DNA of 39,202 nt from Mesostigma viride (taxonomy: Eukaryota > Streptophyta > Mesostigmatophyceae > Mesostigmatales > Mesostigmataceae). Below the pieces are notes generated by a model. It was given only the letters and a program-made list of their open reading frames with translations, was not told the DNA's origin and did not search any database. Position 1 is the first letter of the stretch; each line of letters begins with the position of its first letter. The position numbers were made by a program, and so were the translations under genes. Shown piece after piece: positions 16,125 to 29,400 of this stretch. The stretch spans positions 50,001 through 89,202 of the forward strand of contig RPFO01001453.1 in the NCBI GenBank assembly GCA_009746045.1, given 5' to 3'.

Positions 16125-17010
16125 GTGTCAGACGCCAGCAGCAACTCGCATGGGTGACGGGCGCCAGCAGCAACTCGCGTGGGTGACGGGCGCCAGCAGC
16201 TACTAGCATGAGTGACGGGCGCCAGCAGCAACTCGTATGGGTGACGGGCGCCAGCAGCAACTCGCGTGGGTGACGGGCGCCAGCAGCAACTCGCATGGGT
16301 GACGGGCGCCAGCAGCAACTCGCATGGGTGACGGGCGCCAGCAGCAACTCGCGTGGGTGACGGGCGCCAGCAGCAACTCGCATGGGTGACGGGCGCCAGC
16401 AGCAATCGCATGGGTGACGGGCGCCAGCAGCAACTCGCATGGGTGACGGGCGCCAGCAGCAACTCGCGTGGGTGACGGGCGCCAGCAGCAACTCGCATGG
16501 GTGACGGGCGCCAGCAGCAACTCGCGTGGGTGACGGGCGCCAGCAGCAACTCGCATGGGTGACGGGCGCCAGCAGCAATTCGCATGGGTGACGGGCGCCA
16601 GCAGCAACTCGCATGGGTGACGGGCGCCAGCAGCAACTCGCGTGGGTGACGGGCGCCAGCAGCAACTCGCATGGGTGACGGGCGCCAGTGGCAACTCGCG
16701 TGGGTGACGGGCGCCAGCAGCAACTCGCATGGGTGACGGGCGCCAGTGGCAACTCGCGTGGGTGACGGGCGCCAGCGGCAACTCGCGTGGGTGACGGGCG
16801 CCAGCAGCAACTCGCGTGGGTGACGGGCGCCAGCAGCAACTCGCATGGGTGACGGGCGCCAGTGGCAACTCGCGTGGGTGACGGGCGCCAGCAGCAACTC
16901 GCATGGGTGACGGGCGCCAGTGGCAACTCGCGTGGGTGACGGGCGCCAGCGGCAACTCGCGTGGGTGACGGGCGCCAGCAGCGACTCGCGTGGGTGACAG
17001 ACGCCAGTAG
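16125..17010. repeat. 29-bp minisatellite, about 30 units
   Basis: The unit is CTCGCATGGG TGACGGGCGC CAGCAGCAA, with common variants CGTGGG for CATGGG and GTGGC for GCAGC. One unit near 16400 is 28 bp. Variants alternate irregularly, as expected from unequal exchange. Because 29 is not a multiple of three and the unit has no stop on the minus strand, long frames of up to 444 codons run across it; they have no start context, no domain and rotate through the same peptide, so I do not call them genes. Confidence 0.95.
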
Positions 17011-17400
17011 TCAGCTATGCATGGGACCGCGCGGGACGACAGGCGCGGGCTGAGGGGTGCCGCAACTGACAGGCGCGGGCTAGTAGCTGCAAGATCCGAC
17101 AGGTGACCGCCGCCAGCAGTAAGTGCCGTCGGTGACGGGCGCCAGCAGTCACCGGGGCACGGGACTGCGCGGGCCGACAGGCGCCGGTTCCGACAGCCGC
17201 GGGCCGGCAGCCGACGGTTACGGCACGTGACAGGCGCCCGTGAACCCTCCACGCCCCGCGGGCCGAATCCGGGTCGAGTCAGTGCCGAGTCGGCGCGCGG
17301 ACGCCGGAAAGCGGACGCACACCGCCGGGCGGGGCGGGCGAACGGTTCGGGCGAACGGTTCGGGCGAACGGTTCGGGCTATCCCCACGACACTCGACGAA
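17011..17400. other. GC-rich intergenic stretch with decayed repeat units
   Basis: It contains scattered GACAGGCGCGGGC, GACGGGCGCCAGCAG and CGGGCCGACAGGCGCC strings that resemble the minisatellite and 16030-16120, then three tandem copies of GGGCGAACGGTTC at 17335-17370. No gene or promoter is apparent. Confidence 0.6.
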
Positions 17401-18123
17401 TCCCACGGAAAATGAAAAGTTTGAAAAGTTCTGGCTATCCTGTTCGCCCGAACTTTTCGCGATAGCCCGAACTTTTCAAAACCTCCCACGGGAAAACCAA
17501 AAGTTTTGAAAAGTTTTGGCTCTGAGTCCCACGGCAAATGAAAAGTTTGAAAAGTTCGGGCGAAGGTTCGGGCGAACGAAAAATAGCACGAACCGCCAAC
17601 TTAGTCCCCCCCGGACGGGGTGCACCGCACTTTCGTATATACTCTACCTTCCTTTCCTAACACATAAAATATTGCACATGCTTCCTAACACATATTATTC
17701 TAACACACTTCCTAACACATATTATTTACAACTACACACTACCCTGTATACAGCCATACCCATAATAATATGTGTTAGCAAACCATACCTATATTTTATG
17801 TGTTAGCAACCATACCCATAATAATATGTGTTAGCAACCATACCAATATTTTATGTGTTAGCAAACCAACACTAAGGATATACACACCCCTACCCGTGCA
17901 CACCCCCGCCAGTGGGAACTAAGTTGGCGGTTCGGGCGATTTTGCGTTCGCCCGAACCATAGCCCGAACTTTTCAAACTTTTCATTTGCCGTGGGAATCA
18001 GAGCCAAAACTTTTCAAAACTTTTCGTTTTCGCGTGGGAGGCTCTGAAAAGTTCGGGCTATCCTGAAAAGTTCGGGCTATCCTGTTCGCCCGAACTTTTC
18101 AAACTTTTTCGTTTGCCGTGGGA
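17401..18123. mobile_element. MITE-like element, second family member
   Basis: About 723 bp with inverted ends. The outer ends read TCCCACGG-AAAATGAAAAG on the left and the complement of the same string on the right (CTTTTTCGTTTGCCGTGGGA). The arms (about 17401-17610 and 17924-18123) are built from AAAAGTTCGGGCTAT and TTCGCCCGAACTTTTC. The AT-rich centre has CTAACACATAAAATAT and its complement several times, as in 3946-4647. No transposase frame is present. Ends and centre match the other element in plan but not base for base, so this is a diverged relative, not a recent copy. Confidence 0.7.
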
Positions 18124-18261
18124 GACGGCCAGTGCCGTGGGGGCAGCCCGAACCGCTCCGGCGCGGGGCCGGGGACGGGACGGGGAGGGGGACACAAGCC
18201 GCGGGGCCGCGATCCAACACACACGCGCGCACGCAGAGACGGACCAACCCAACAAACTTTA

Positions 18262-19028
18262 TTAACAATATACGGATCCGTATATACGACTCAACACACC
18301 GCACCACCGCGGGCGGAGGGGGGCTGTAAAGAACGGGTCTGAGTACTGCGCCAACTCGCGGTTCAACTCGGCCATCAGGCCAGGCGTCTCCGCCTCAATC
18401 CTGTCCAATCTCACCGGGAGCGAAACAGCTCCCATACTTTTCCCAGTTCTCCTCACACTCGGCCCAAAACGCGCCCACGTCAATAGAACACGAGAGGGTC
18501 TCATCCACCGCACCGGTGGTCGACGCGACGGGCGTCTCGGCGGGGTCGGGCGACCGCATGATACGCGAGATCTCCTCGTCGGTAAAGTCGAAAATCCGTC
18601 TTCCGGAGAGTGATCGCGTCCGGTTCGTCCGATCGAACCGTGAAATCAGACGGAGCGTCCACCGAGGGCGGCGGGGAAGACGGGCAGGCCAAGCGGTCGT
18701 ACGGGCCCACGGCGACAGCCTCGCGAGTGTGGCACGGTGCGCGGCGGAACACGTGAACCGGCGTAGAGTCCAGCAACGGCGGGCACGACACGCACGAGTT
18801 GGGAAGCCCCATGCGTTGGCACCCACGCGAGAGACGTCGTCAGCTGACGGAGACGTTCCGCCTGTTCGCGGCGTGTTTTTGCGCCCACACGCGTTCGCGG
18901 GCGCGGCACGGGTCGCACCGTTTTGTGTGCGTGTTGCCGTCTTTCACGGAGGTGAACAGGGCGACGGGCTTGTGCGCCTTGCACTTGTTGCACCAGCACA
19001 GCTGCGGGGGAATGTCGGAGGCGTCCAT
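18262..19028 (-). pseudogene. Zinc-ribbon protein gene broken across reading frames
   Basis: The ATG at 19028 opens a frame with C11-x-C13-x2-C16 and C38-x2-C41, spaced as in the small zinc fingers with a KPxxxF segment between the pairs. A TGA ends this frame at 18840. The same frame is open again from 18812 and carries another C-x2-C and a Pro/Ser-rich stretch to about 18605. Protein-like sequence then continues in a second frame to about 18400, with FDFTDEEISRIM and a Trp/Glu-rich segment, and in a third frame to a TAA at 18262. An AATAAA overlaps that stop. This looks like one gene of about 250 residues with one stop and two or more frameshifts, from decay or read errors. Introns would be another explanation, but no convincing GT-AG pairs restore the frame. 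Confidence 0.6.
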
Positions 19029-19187
19029 GGCCGGGCGACGAGAGACGCGGGCAGAGTCTCGCTCACTTGAGTGGTTCTGAGGCGAGAAGACCCCTTTGGA
19101 CAGAGGGCACCGCCTTTTAAGTCCGCGGCCATCCGCACACGGACCAATCGCGTGCGAGGGAGGAGGGCCGCCCGACCCACCAATCAC
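19029..19187 (-). promoter_or_regulatory. Upstream region of the broken zinc-ribbon gene
   Basis: On the minus strand a TTAAAAGGCGG box lies near 19111-19121, about 85 bases before the ATG, similar in place and GC flank to the TATA-like cores of the other genes. This is the last stretch with the style of the left half. Confidence 0.45.
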
Positions 19188-19189
19188 GG

Positions 19190-20480
19190 CATTATGAGGT
19201 GTATTAAGATTTCGAAATATTTAACGTATTCTACCAGAGATCATGAATGGCTGTTCAGCGAAGAATGTTAGAACATAATAATTAGGCAATCTGGAGCGAA
19301 GGATAAGGATTATGAGCAGACCAAATGTCCAACCGAAGAATTGACTGTTTTGCAATAATATACCAGAAGAGGAGGGATTTGGATATTAGGCCCCTTTCAG
19401 CCAAACTAACGTGAGCCTTCAACACAGAAAATTATCAAAATTCGTGATGTAAGGCACAGTAATGATATAGAGATGTACAGTGTAACGGTATAATACTATA
19501 ATTTACTTGAAGTTAATTATGAATATATCACCAGAGTTTACAAAATTCCAAAAGCAAAAAACCAACAAAAATATTCTGATGTAAAAGAAACTTCAGCAAG
19601 ATCTATAAACCTCAGCAAAATTAGGTTCTCACGGTTCATGAGAATGAAAGATAACGTTCACACTAAATATAAACATGTTAGGAATCCTCCCTTTATGCGT
19701 TTGTAACTGGGTGCAATGATGTTAAACAGAAAAATGGAAAGTTTATGAAAAAGCCAAGCATGGCAGGTTCTATGTGTAGCCCCTCAGGCTGGAACAATGA
19801 TGGTAAGAAGTATAGGCGGCAAGATAGATAATATGATAACAAAATTTATCTAATAATATAAGAACGAGGTTTGAAGCAGAAATATGGAACTGGGGCAGTG
19901 AAGTTTAAAGTGTAAGACAGCAGCAGATTTTATCGAATCTCAGCGCAAAAATTTGAGATAAATTACAGAAACTGCAATAAAAATATACGATGACCTTTTT
20001 TTGATGTAAAAGCTTTAACTAATAAGAACCTAAAGAGCATAAAAACATAAATCAGGTTATAGCTCTTAATTCTGTGAAGAGTAGAAATTATTTACGGTAT
20101 GCTTGTACCCTGGCCGTTTTACCAATATATAAAAGGACAGCAACCTTATTTTTGCTGCATATTTTGCTTTTAAATTATTTTAGAGTTTGAAAATATGTTA
20201 TTCTAATAAAATTGATTACAGTAGAACTATCGGACTTCAAGATTTTACTAAAATCCTGCCAGACGAGCAATAAATTAAAAATTCTTAATGTATTGCTATT
20301 CTATTAAACCATTCATAGGATAATACAAATACTAAAGATCTGCAATTTCTTTTTCAGAAAATCTATATATTTGATTTTTTAAGTTCAGTTGGTCTTTCTT
20401 TTAAGTTACAGGATCAGAGGCAAATGTGCTAGTGAGGCTAATTATCCTCGTAAATTCATTTGATATTTTGTGCTAAACCA
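19190..20480. other. AT-rich block without genes
   Basis: Composition changes abruptly near 19190 from GC-rich to AT-rich. There is no open frame of 60 codons or more within 19272-20490 on either strand. I see no tandem repeat, inverted repeat, tRNA-like fold or promoter element of the left half. It resembles AT-rich intergenic DNA from a different source. Confidence 0.6.
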
Positions 20481-23400
20481 CCGAGGGGCTTTATGAGTCC
20501 GTGCAATTAATCGAGTGTCGGGCTACGATGTCGTTACGCAACTCTGCCGACGTATCATTTTTCCTCTTGACGGTTGTCGTGTGATGCGCTGAACGCTGCT
20601 TAGATACTTGAATCATTCGTAGCAACTCGCGAGTCACTTTGAGCCTCGAAGAACGAGGCTCTTTGGAGAAAAAGGTTCCTGTGTGAATGATTCCTTTACG
20701 TATGCTGATATGTCCTTCAACAGAAGAGATACCCGGCACTGAGTCGTACGCACTCCGACTAGTCTCGGATTCGCCTACGGATGAGGACTCTTGTTCGACG
20801 GTAATGTGGATTACTTGTAGTGGGTGATTCACCCTGCACGGCGCTTGGCACTACTTGTTTCTCATTGTTTACCGATGATCGCCGTACTGGGAGCGTCACT
20901 TTGGCGTATGACCGGTAATACTCCTGCAATAACCTTTTAGCTATCTGATACCGGAGAAGGTATATTCAGCGATCCTTTTGATCGAGTAATGGGTCTAAGT
21001 ATAGTCCCCCCTGAAGCAAGTCCGACAGTGGTATAGAGCTTGTATCTGTTTGAATAATATTCTTTGGAGGTAAGGGACCGGTTTCTGGTAACAGAAAAAT
21101 AACCTGAATCACTCCGTCGGCGACTACCGCCCCGCTGCCACGAAATTCCGAGACGGCGCTGCCTTTGCTCACGTTATTTCTTTTAAGCGACTGATACAGC
21201 CACTGTCGTCAATCTCTCGTCGCCGACAGTAGGTCTGATATTTTTTAATTTCCCCGGCTAGAACCTCGACCTCGCCACGCCATCGCGTTATTTACAGAGC
21301 CGTCTTCATTATCAGGCGCACTAGCGTATCTGTCTTTTCTTTTTCTTGGGGGTTCTTGTCCATCTCTACCGACCGCGTCCAGAAAAAATAAATTATATCA
21401 ATACCCGTGTGCCTACTTCGAATTCTTCTAACTCAGCTTTGCTGAAGTGGTAAGAGTCATTCATATATTGCTTTTGCTATTCTGCCAAGTAGCTCGCTCC
21501 TCTGTAATTGCTTGCACCCCGTCGCCAAAGGGAGATAACGCTTAGTCAAAGCCGCATCACTGGGCCTACCCCGAAACTAAGCCTGGCAGTAGTAATATTT
21601 TCGTTTTTTTATGAATATAAGTGCACAAGCTCACTTACCAGTTCCCGGTAGGTCTTTCTCTATTTTAACCAACCATGGAGCAGTTAGTTCATTATTCTGG
21701 ATTCTACCTTTAAAAAGAGCGAGACTTTGTAGTGCGAGCATCCGCCCATTTGGCATGCAGCTTACTCGCATCTGAGAAATATCCGTCCGTGCTCTCACAC
21801 GACGGCGCGCGCCCCGAAGTACCTACCTCTGTGCGTGCCGTTCGGCGAGATTAAATTCCTTGGTCTAATCTGTATGATACAACCTGTACTGAGATCAGGG
21901 CCCATGAACATTAGAGCGTAGTTTGGCCGTATATATGGGGACGATATGCATTGCGCAGTGCCCTAGAGTATCCGCGTACCGCGCGGTATTACGATAACTC
22001 ACGGCAGAACCGGCGCCGTTCGAATGATATTCTGATTCCTAACTACTCTCGGTTGTCGATAGTACGACCGGGGAGGCCTCGGAGGGGCCGGACCCATGAT
22101 CCGGGCCCACTCCGAGAGATAGTGCTGCTGAGGCTCTATTAGCCAGTATCTCGCCCCTCCTCGCTCGGACGTGTCAACCCGAGAACGCGGACTGCTTAAA
22201 CGAGGCATGGAAAGGACTTGTACTCACTCTGTTCGTGGACAACCCGGGAACGGTGATTATCCTGGATTCTGCTGAGACTTTTAAAGGACTACCGCGAAAG
22301 TTTCAGCACAGGAACCGTCAATTGTAATCCGGTGGTTTTGTAACGTCATCTTTATTCATCTTTTCATCGAACTATAGCACCACTCTGTTTCCGCATACGG
22401 TGCCAACGGTGTTCCGGTCCAGCTGTTCGGACCACCACCCCATCCCATATCCCACAGCGGGCGAAAGACGGGAGGGTCACGGCGCACGTCGCTTATCCTT
22501 CATGCGCTCTTATGAAACTTAGGCGGTCCCAGGACGTTGTACCTTGACCAACGAACAGTTAGGACCGGTTCGCGAGTCTTCCTCTGTTCGAACCCCAGAT
22601 AAACGTACAGTCCAGGTTCCATCCTTCACGTAATCGTAATCCTGGTCCATCTCCGATCTGAGGCTGGTACCCCGCGTTTCCGAGCGCCGGTGTCATAGCG
22701 CACGTCGTGGATTCTTATTTCCCCACAGCGATCCAAAGCTTCTCCTCCTTCCCTTCCCAAACCTTAGGGGTTCCGTCTGTTCGTAGGCGCGTCCACGCAC
22801 TCCGGTAATCGCGCGGGAGACAGGAACCTTTATAGACGGCCGCATCAATACAGTATTGCTCGATGCCTCAGTCCGTAATTAATAAAGTTCCATCTATATT
22901 TTGATTTTTCTTTTGCAAATCGAGGACATATTCAGAATCAAAAGGTAGCAGAAGTTAAGTTTATAACGATTCTCTTAAAAGCCATTTCATCACGTGGTAA
23001 GACAGTCCCTAGACAGGATCCCGGGTTATTCGACCGGCGACGGTCCGTTCTCCAAAGTCTATCCTTACTTGTTGGCGTACTTGAGTTCCGCGCCGGCACG
23101 CCCATTTCTTGATGGCACAGCGTCTTCCGCGGATTGATCTCCCAGTTAGATCTCGTCCATCCGGATAAATCTTCAGGATCACCCGACCTGGAGAAGAAAA
23201 TATCTGATAAGACTCCCGATGCACCGCAAGCATAAGGGGTGAGTCGGGCCCTACCAATCTGCGACTCTCAAAAGCAACTCGCACGCCCTTGTAAAGTGCA
23301 AGAGAGGGTGCAGCAAGAGCCGCGCCCTGGATACACTGTATTACATGCCCGGTATTAGACCCGCTGAAACGTTATTCCATCTAGTTCCGTATTGCTGAAT

Positions 23401-26400
23401 CGCGTACGAACATGGTGTGTTCGCAAAAACAGGTTGCATGCGACCGGTAACACGATCGTCCACACCTAGCATTAAGTAAATTTAGAGCCTTGAATGAAAC
23501 ATAAGTGAATATTGCTATTCGGTTGGCAACGAGAGAGCAACTGCTCACTATCTATATCTATATTTATTTCTAGTTTAACGTTGCTTTCTTGGGAGGACAC
23601 TTTCCGGCCATCAAGCACTCGTGTTAGACCGTGTGGAGGCGGAGCGACGTGGAGACGGACTTTATACGATCCCGGTGAAACGACACGATCGAATCGATCA
23701 CTTTGCGCCTCTCTCGGTTCAATGAACTCCTTCACTTAATTGCTCGCTGGCTGCCTATCGACACCGTCGGAAGTAATTCTTCTGTGTTTCCTTGGGATAG
23801 CCCGTAATGATGCACAATACCCCGTCGACGACCGACGGAGCCCAATAGCCCTGGCTCGGTCTTCGGAGCAGCATTCAATTCGAGAGAGGAGACGGACACG
23901 GACCAGGCCCTTGACTGGCCCGTGGCGGCGGCTTCACCTATTTGTCAGTTGGCCGCTACTCTTGCGACGTTGGGAAGTTTATCCTGTAGTCCTTTGGACA
24001 TAAGCTACCTGGGTTATACCCCGCAGAGCTTCTTCCGATCCACCCGCATGAGTGAAAATCCACCCAACGCTGACGTGCATTTCCGTGATCGCGCAAACAC
24101 TGCTTCCTCTGTGTCGGCTATCGAGACGCTTTTTTGAGGTCAATTGCTGACACCTGCGGTCCCAGTGGCACCTCGTTTTCTTAGCAGTTACCATAGTAAG
24201 AGCGTCCCACCGGTGCTCCTTGATGGCGTAACACCCTTCTATAATCCTTCTCTATTGATTTCCGGATCGTATCATATCCATCTAACACACTTTACAGTCG
24301 CTACGCCCGCATGTTCACACACCACGAATTCAGCACAAGGAAAGATACAGCCGTTGTGAGTCATATGAGGAAAGCATGTAGGGGATCACAGGATATCTCC
24401 GACCTTATGGCGGTTAGGCTCGAATATGTTGCGGGCTGCGACAACCTGGGCCTCACGGGTCTGGGGTTATCCCACCGCGATCTACCTATATTTGGCGTAG
24501 CGAGCTTTGCTGCATCTGTTGTCTTCCTAAGGGCGACATGGGAACGGTGAACGGCGAGCGGCGTAGCGGCTCGTAGCTATAATGCCTGAAACCAAATCCA
24601 ACCTGTCTTGTTCGGTTCTGTAGTGGTTCACGAATACCAACGCGGACGGGAGACGGGCATGTGGAAGCGTCCGGCCTGCGCGCAACTATTCCTGGCGCCA
24701 TCGCTCATGGCACAAACGAGTTAGCCGTAAATAGCGAGTTAACGGTTATTACTTCGTCCTTGCTGTTTTTTGAGCGCGCACGCGGGTGGGGACGCGATGA
24801 GAGGCCTTGTCTCGTCATACCCATAGCTTTTTATTCTTACTGAAGGAATTCAGTGCCGGGGGCGCTATCGCGCTTGGCGATACCAGCTAATGTAACGCGC
24901 TTGGACTGAGCTCCGTCAGTAAAATACGCGCTGTCTGCTTTATGAGGGTTCTTATCTTCTTCGCACAATACACATGCGTGCGATTTCCGACGAACACCGA
25001 GCACTCACTTGGCTCACTCGTAGAAACGGTCGAAGCGCAATAGATTTGCCGCTGGTTGTGTTCACTAAAGTCACGGCGGATAAAGGCTTGATTTAATTTA
25101 TCAAGGCTGGTTCAAGCAAGTTAGGACAGAACACACAAATTTATATGCTAAAATACGTCGTGAGAATGCCTCGAAAACGGTTTCCTGAGTTTCAGAAATT
25201 CACTTACGCTAATATGGATCGCCTAGTCCCGCGCCGGGTGTTTTAACCAATTTTACTCAATAACCTCTTTCTACCACCACAATAAACCGGAATCCTGATT
25301 ACTCTCTCTTGTTAAAATACGTATTCGCAGACATAATTCGTGCGATGGAGGTGTTTCTAAGATGCAGGAGGCAGCGATCTTGTAGGGGATTAACCGCAGG
25401 TCTCACTATATATCACTGCGACTCCGTACAAACTCATAACGTGGTCGTTTCTTGAGTGGGAACTAGGCCGTGATCGCATCAACCTTCCCCCCGTCACGTC
25501 TAACATTCGCGCCCCATAAACTTGTCACCTTCCGTTTGTGATTAAGCGCCTGAGTGGTCTGACTTAATAGTAATAAATCTGTTTTGTATTTTGTCCGCAC
25601 TACAGGATCGAACTAGGTAATATCTGTTTCGACGTGAACAGCTGCATCTGTGTTCTTTAAAATATCACCACTATGCGCTTAAAACTGCCGCTCCACCTAC
25701 CCTTTCTGAGGCTTGTTCGTAGCGATTAAGCAAATGTATTTAACTCTTCTTTTGAATACCTCTCTCACACATTCCCTCGTGGGGTTACTTATCAGTACCT
25801 ACGTGAGTGCTCTAGACGCATACCTGCCTTCGTCTTGGCTCTGCATCGAGCACAAGTGTCCAGAAATAATTAATTGATTGTTTATTCCATATCAGAACGG
25901 GTGACCTCTTGACTTTACGAATATACGAGTCCGGCGTCGCTAATTTCACACTTTAAATTGTTCTTCGCCTTGCGCTCCTCTTCCCCCTTTATGAGGCTAA
26001 TGCTACGGCCGTGTACAGAATTTAGCCCGTGTTATGCGTCTTTTTATACCCCCTGTGGTTAGCTATTCTAAATGAGGATCTTCATTTACCGTGAAGGTCG
26101 TCGACGTCCTACTCGTCAAATTATGGAAAGAAGAATAATATATCTCAAGAACTTTCGTGACCTTTTTGGGAGGCAGATATTTCCTCGTCTCGGCCCACAG
26201 CATCAAAGTCACTGACAACAACCTTGCCAATTGTCCAAGTGAGGCATCGGGATCTTCCATATCGGCATTTTGAACGAATATATTGCTCATGTAGGGAACA
26301 GTCTCGGAGGCTCTGAATTACGAATCGTTTTCCGTGGGAGAACTTATATAGACTATATAAGCTTTCCAATAAATCCGGTGTATTCTTCTAAATGGTGGAA

Positions 26401-29400
26401 AAACCTGACGGAGATGCTTGGTCACCTAAAAATTGTTGTAAGCTTACACACCTGCGAGCAAGCGCTTATCTTGGTAACTTCTTGCCTCCCATAACCATGT
26501 TATACTGAGACTTTTGTTAGACCGGCCGAGACCGAGAGCGGTACTAGATCTTTTGAGTACGCTATCTATCAGACCTACCTCTGCAATTTTCCTTTCCCAG
26601 AAGATCATGACTTTAAAAGGCCTCAAAATGCCTTTTTGAAGAGACCTTACTTTTTTTGCTGGATCTAGCAACAGCGCTAATCTACTAGCTGAAAATTATT
26701 CAGTGCGTTTGCCCTAGGCGTATTCCAATTGGACGACCCTGCATTTATCCACTACTACTAAGGTCCCATCATTCTCTCTCTAAAGTTAGTTCAGAAGAGG
26801 CTTAGCATCTGTACCCTTATATATTTAAGAGTAAGACAAGGGCAAGACACGTACTTTAACCACCAGACATATGGATTATTAACTTTTTATAGCAGGGCAG
26901 AAATTTTACCGCGACTTGAGGCGAAGCTCGGCCTAGAAAGAAATTAGCTGGTTAAATACGCCAAAATAGAGAAGTTAGTGCCGACACCGAATTCGCGCAG
27001 AGAGACCACTGATGGGGGGACTGGTATAGATACCACACATGATGACCTTGCCTGCCCTTCGCCCAAGACATCACTCCCCGAATGCAGGTGTAGTGGGTAG
27101 TCGGTAACGAAAGGAGGGGGTTTAATTAGGTCATATCCTCCCCCTGCACTTTGTTGTGGAAGGGCTGTGTTAAGTACGCGACGCGCGCGAGAGGGTGTTG
27201 GTCGGTAGCTGACGTACTGCCCTCAATCTCGGTGCTTGCTAGGCGTAGGGTACGTAAGGTAGGCCCTGGTAGTATCTACAGGGAAACTTGGCGCGCCGAG
27301 GAATCGGAGAGTGTCTTCGTCTCCACGCCAGCATAGCCAGCGGGGAGCAAACAGCCGTGTAGGTGCGGGAGTCCATTTCTCAGTCTAAGGGCCTATCACA
27401 GTGCTCCGGTACCGAGAAGAACGTCGCTTGTTTCTAGCTGTTTACACTTCGTCATTTTCACTGTTGCCTCGTCGCACAGCACAACAAACTCCATTGTGTA
27501 ACGAATAACGGCGACGGCACGCTCTCTAAAACCTACGATAATCATCTACTATTAACACTGGACTACACAAGGAATTCCTGGAAGCTCCACTTGACAACGA
27601 GACCTCTTATTCGATGACAAATAAAGAGCCTTATTGTTTCTATCTATTTGAGCCTTCTTACGGCCATCATATTGTCATATCGCTTTGACAACCAATTTTG
27701 CATGTGAAGGCAATTGCACATTCTGCTCTCGACACTCTGGTCATCCCCTTCGGTCATAACTTTCTGAACGAGGACAGGAGTATATGAGGATCACTTAAAG
27801 AACCTTATCCAATACATCAAATCCGGTCCCGGCCTATTTCTAAGGATCGCTATCTGTGAAATTGTAGGAATTATAGTGCTCTCCTGGACTTGTCGGCGCT
27901 ATAAGCCATCCGGAAGAGTTTTATGGTATAGCGCAATAATAACTAGAGGCATATCCCTGCCACAACTGTTTTTGATTATACACCGTATTTTATGCAGTGG
28001 GAATTAGGAACTTCCTGTATCAGAGCAACAAGCCTCGTGCATTACCACCTCCTATTTAGTTATCCGGTTAAGGAGCATCGTTTCTCTCGTCTGTCATAAT
28101 TGGCAGACATGTGAGATCAATAAGCGCCCTCCTTGGCTTTCGGTTTATCCTAAGAGAGCAATCGATTATTTCACGTAATCTCTGTTTAATCGTCTCTGGT
28201 TTTTGGTCGCCTCTCTGACCAGACACAATATCTATATATCTTGCCAGCCACTTCTCATCTCTCTGCATTTACCACCCCTAGAAACTACATGCTCAATCAT
28301 GGTTTTGGTTTCCAATACATTTGCAAGTAAACATTTAAGATCTCACAACGTCTCGAGGCTGGAAGGCAATTCTGGCACGGTGACGTTATAGGTAAGCAGA
28401 CGCGCATCAGGAAATAGCCAAGTGTATGGTTTCTAAACGCGTTTTCGCATACAAATAGGATGGGAGTGGGCATCAACGTCAAAGTTTGTTGACACTATGT
28501 AAATGGTTGGTCTCAACGAATGTATCACAGGCTTACAAACAAACACATTTTATGAGTTTAATGAATTGAAGAAGGCGCTTTGGAACACATGCTCTCCCTT
28601 TCGTGACATTTTATTTTCTTTATTCTTTCAGAAAGATGGGTATTTACCACCATTTTCAAACATTGGGTGAGCGGACGACTATCACACAGATCATTCATCG
28701 CTTGTACTGCTATATAACACAGTGCATGAATCTCGATACTGACGTTTTAGGAGGCCTAATGCAATATAATAGTTGCTCTTCAATTGTGAGAAGGTCTTCA
28801 CGGTGAGACTACGTAGCCGTCAGTCATGAGACTTTGACTTTTATCAGTTGCCCGGGCTCTCGGCACATCGCCGAGGGAGAGACGCTCACCGAGATTGAGT
28901 TTATACATAGATTCGTTCTCATATCCCTTTCGTTCCCGGATTTCGAAACAACTCTCATCTATTATAGGTTTCTGCGTTTCTCTGCGAGAGAGAATTATTT
29001 TCTGTAAACCAAGGTCACCTGGAGGTATTATCTGCATACTGCTGGCGGTCGGTGCGCGGGAGTAATTCTCGTCTCATGCTATCTCCATGTAGCGACATGA
29101 CGACCTGCTTTAAGATACGGCTCCATATTTTCTAAATAGAATTATATTTGTCTTATCGCCCAGTAAGGTACAAGTTTTCGATCATGGCTAAAGCGTTTTA
29201 TTGTTTGCACTTTTTCGGCATTAAAGTAAGCTGTCTTTTTCCGTTCAATCACCTCTCGTATCAACTGCGCCCCTTTTTAAACATTTGTTCTAGTCCTCGT
29301 TATTAAACACATGGGAATAGTCAAATAATTTTGCTTTACTATCTGGTAAAAGCGCCTAGCAGGAATAATCTTAAAAACCAAAATCCTTCACAATAAGTTT

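Noticed and set aside
15659-17537. Three minus-strand open frames of 293-444 codons over the minisatellite
   Set aside because: They exist only because the 29-bp unit lacks stops on that strand; they repeat one peptide in rotating frames, lack any domain and overlap the real variant-RING gene.
20491-20832. 113-codon minus-strand frame as a possible gene
   Set aside because: Length is within what chance gives, with no motif, neighbour or promoter element.
22560-22610. tRNA-like GTTCGAACCCC string
   Set aside because: No matching acceptor, D or anticodon stems can be folded around it.
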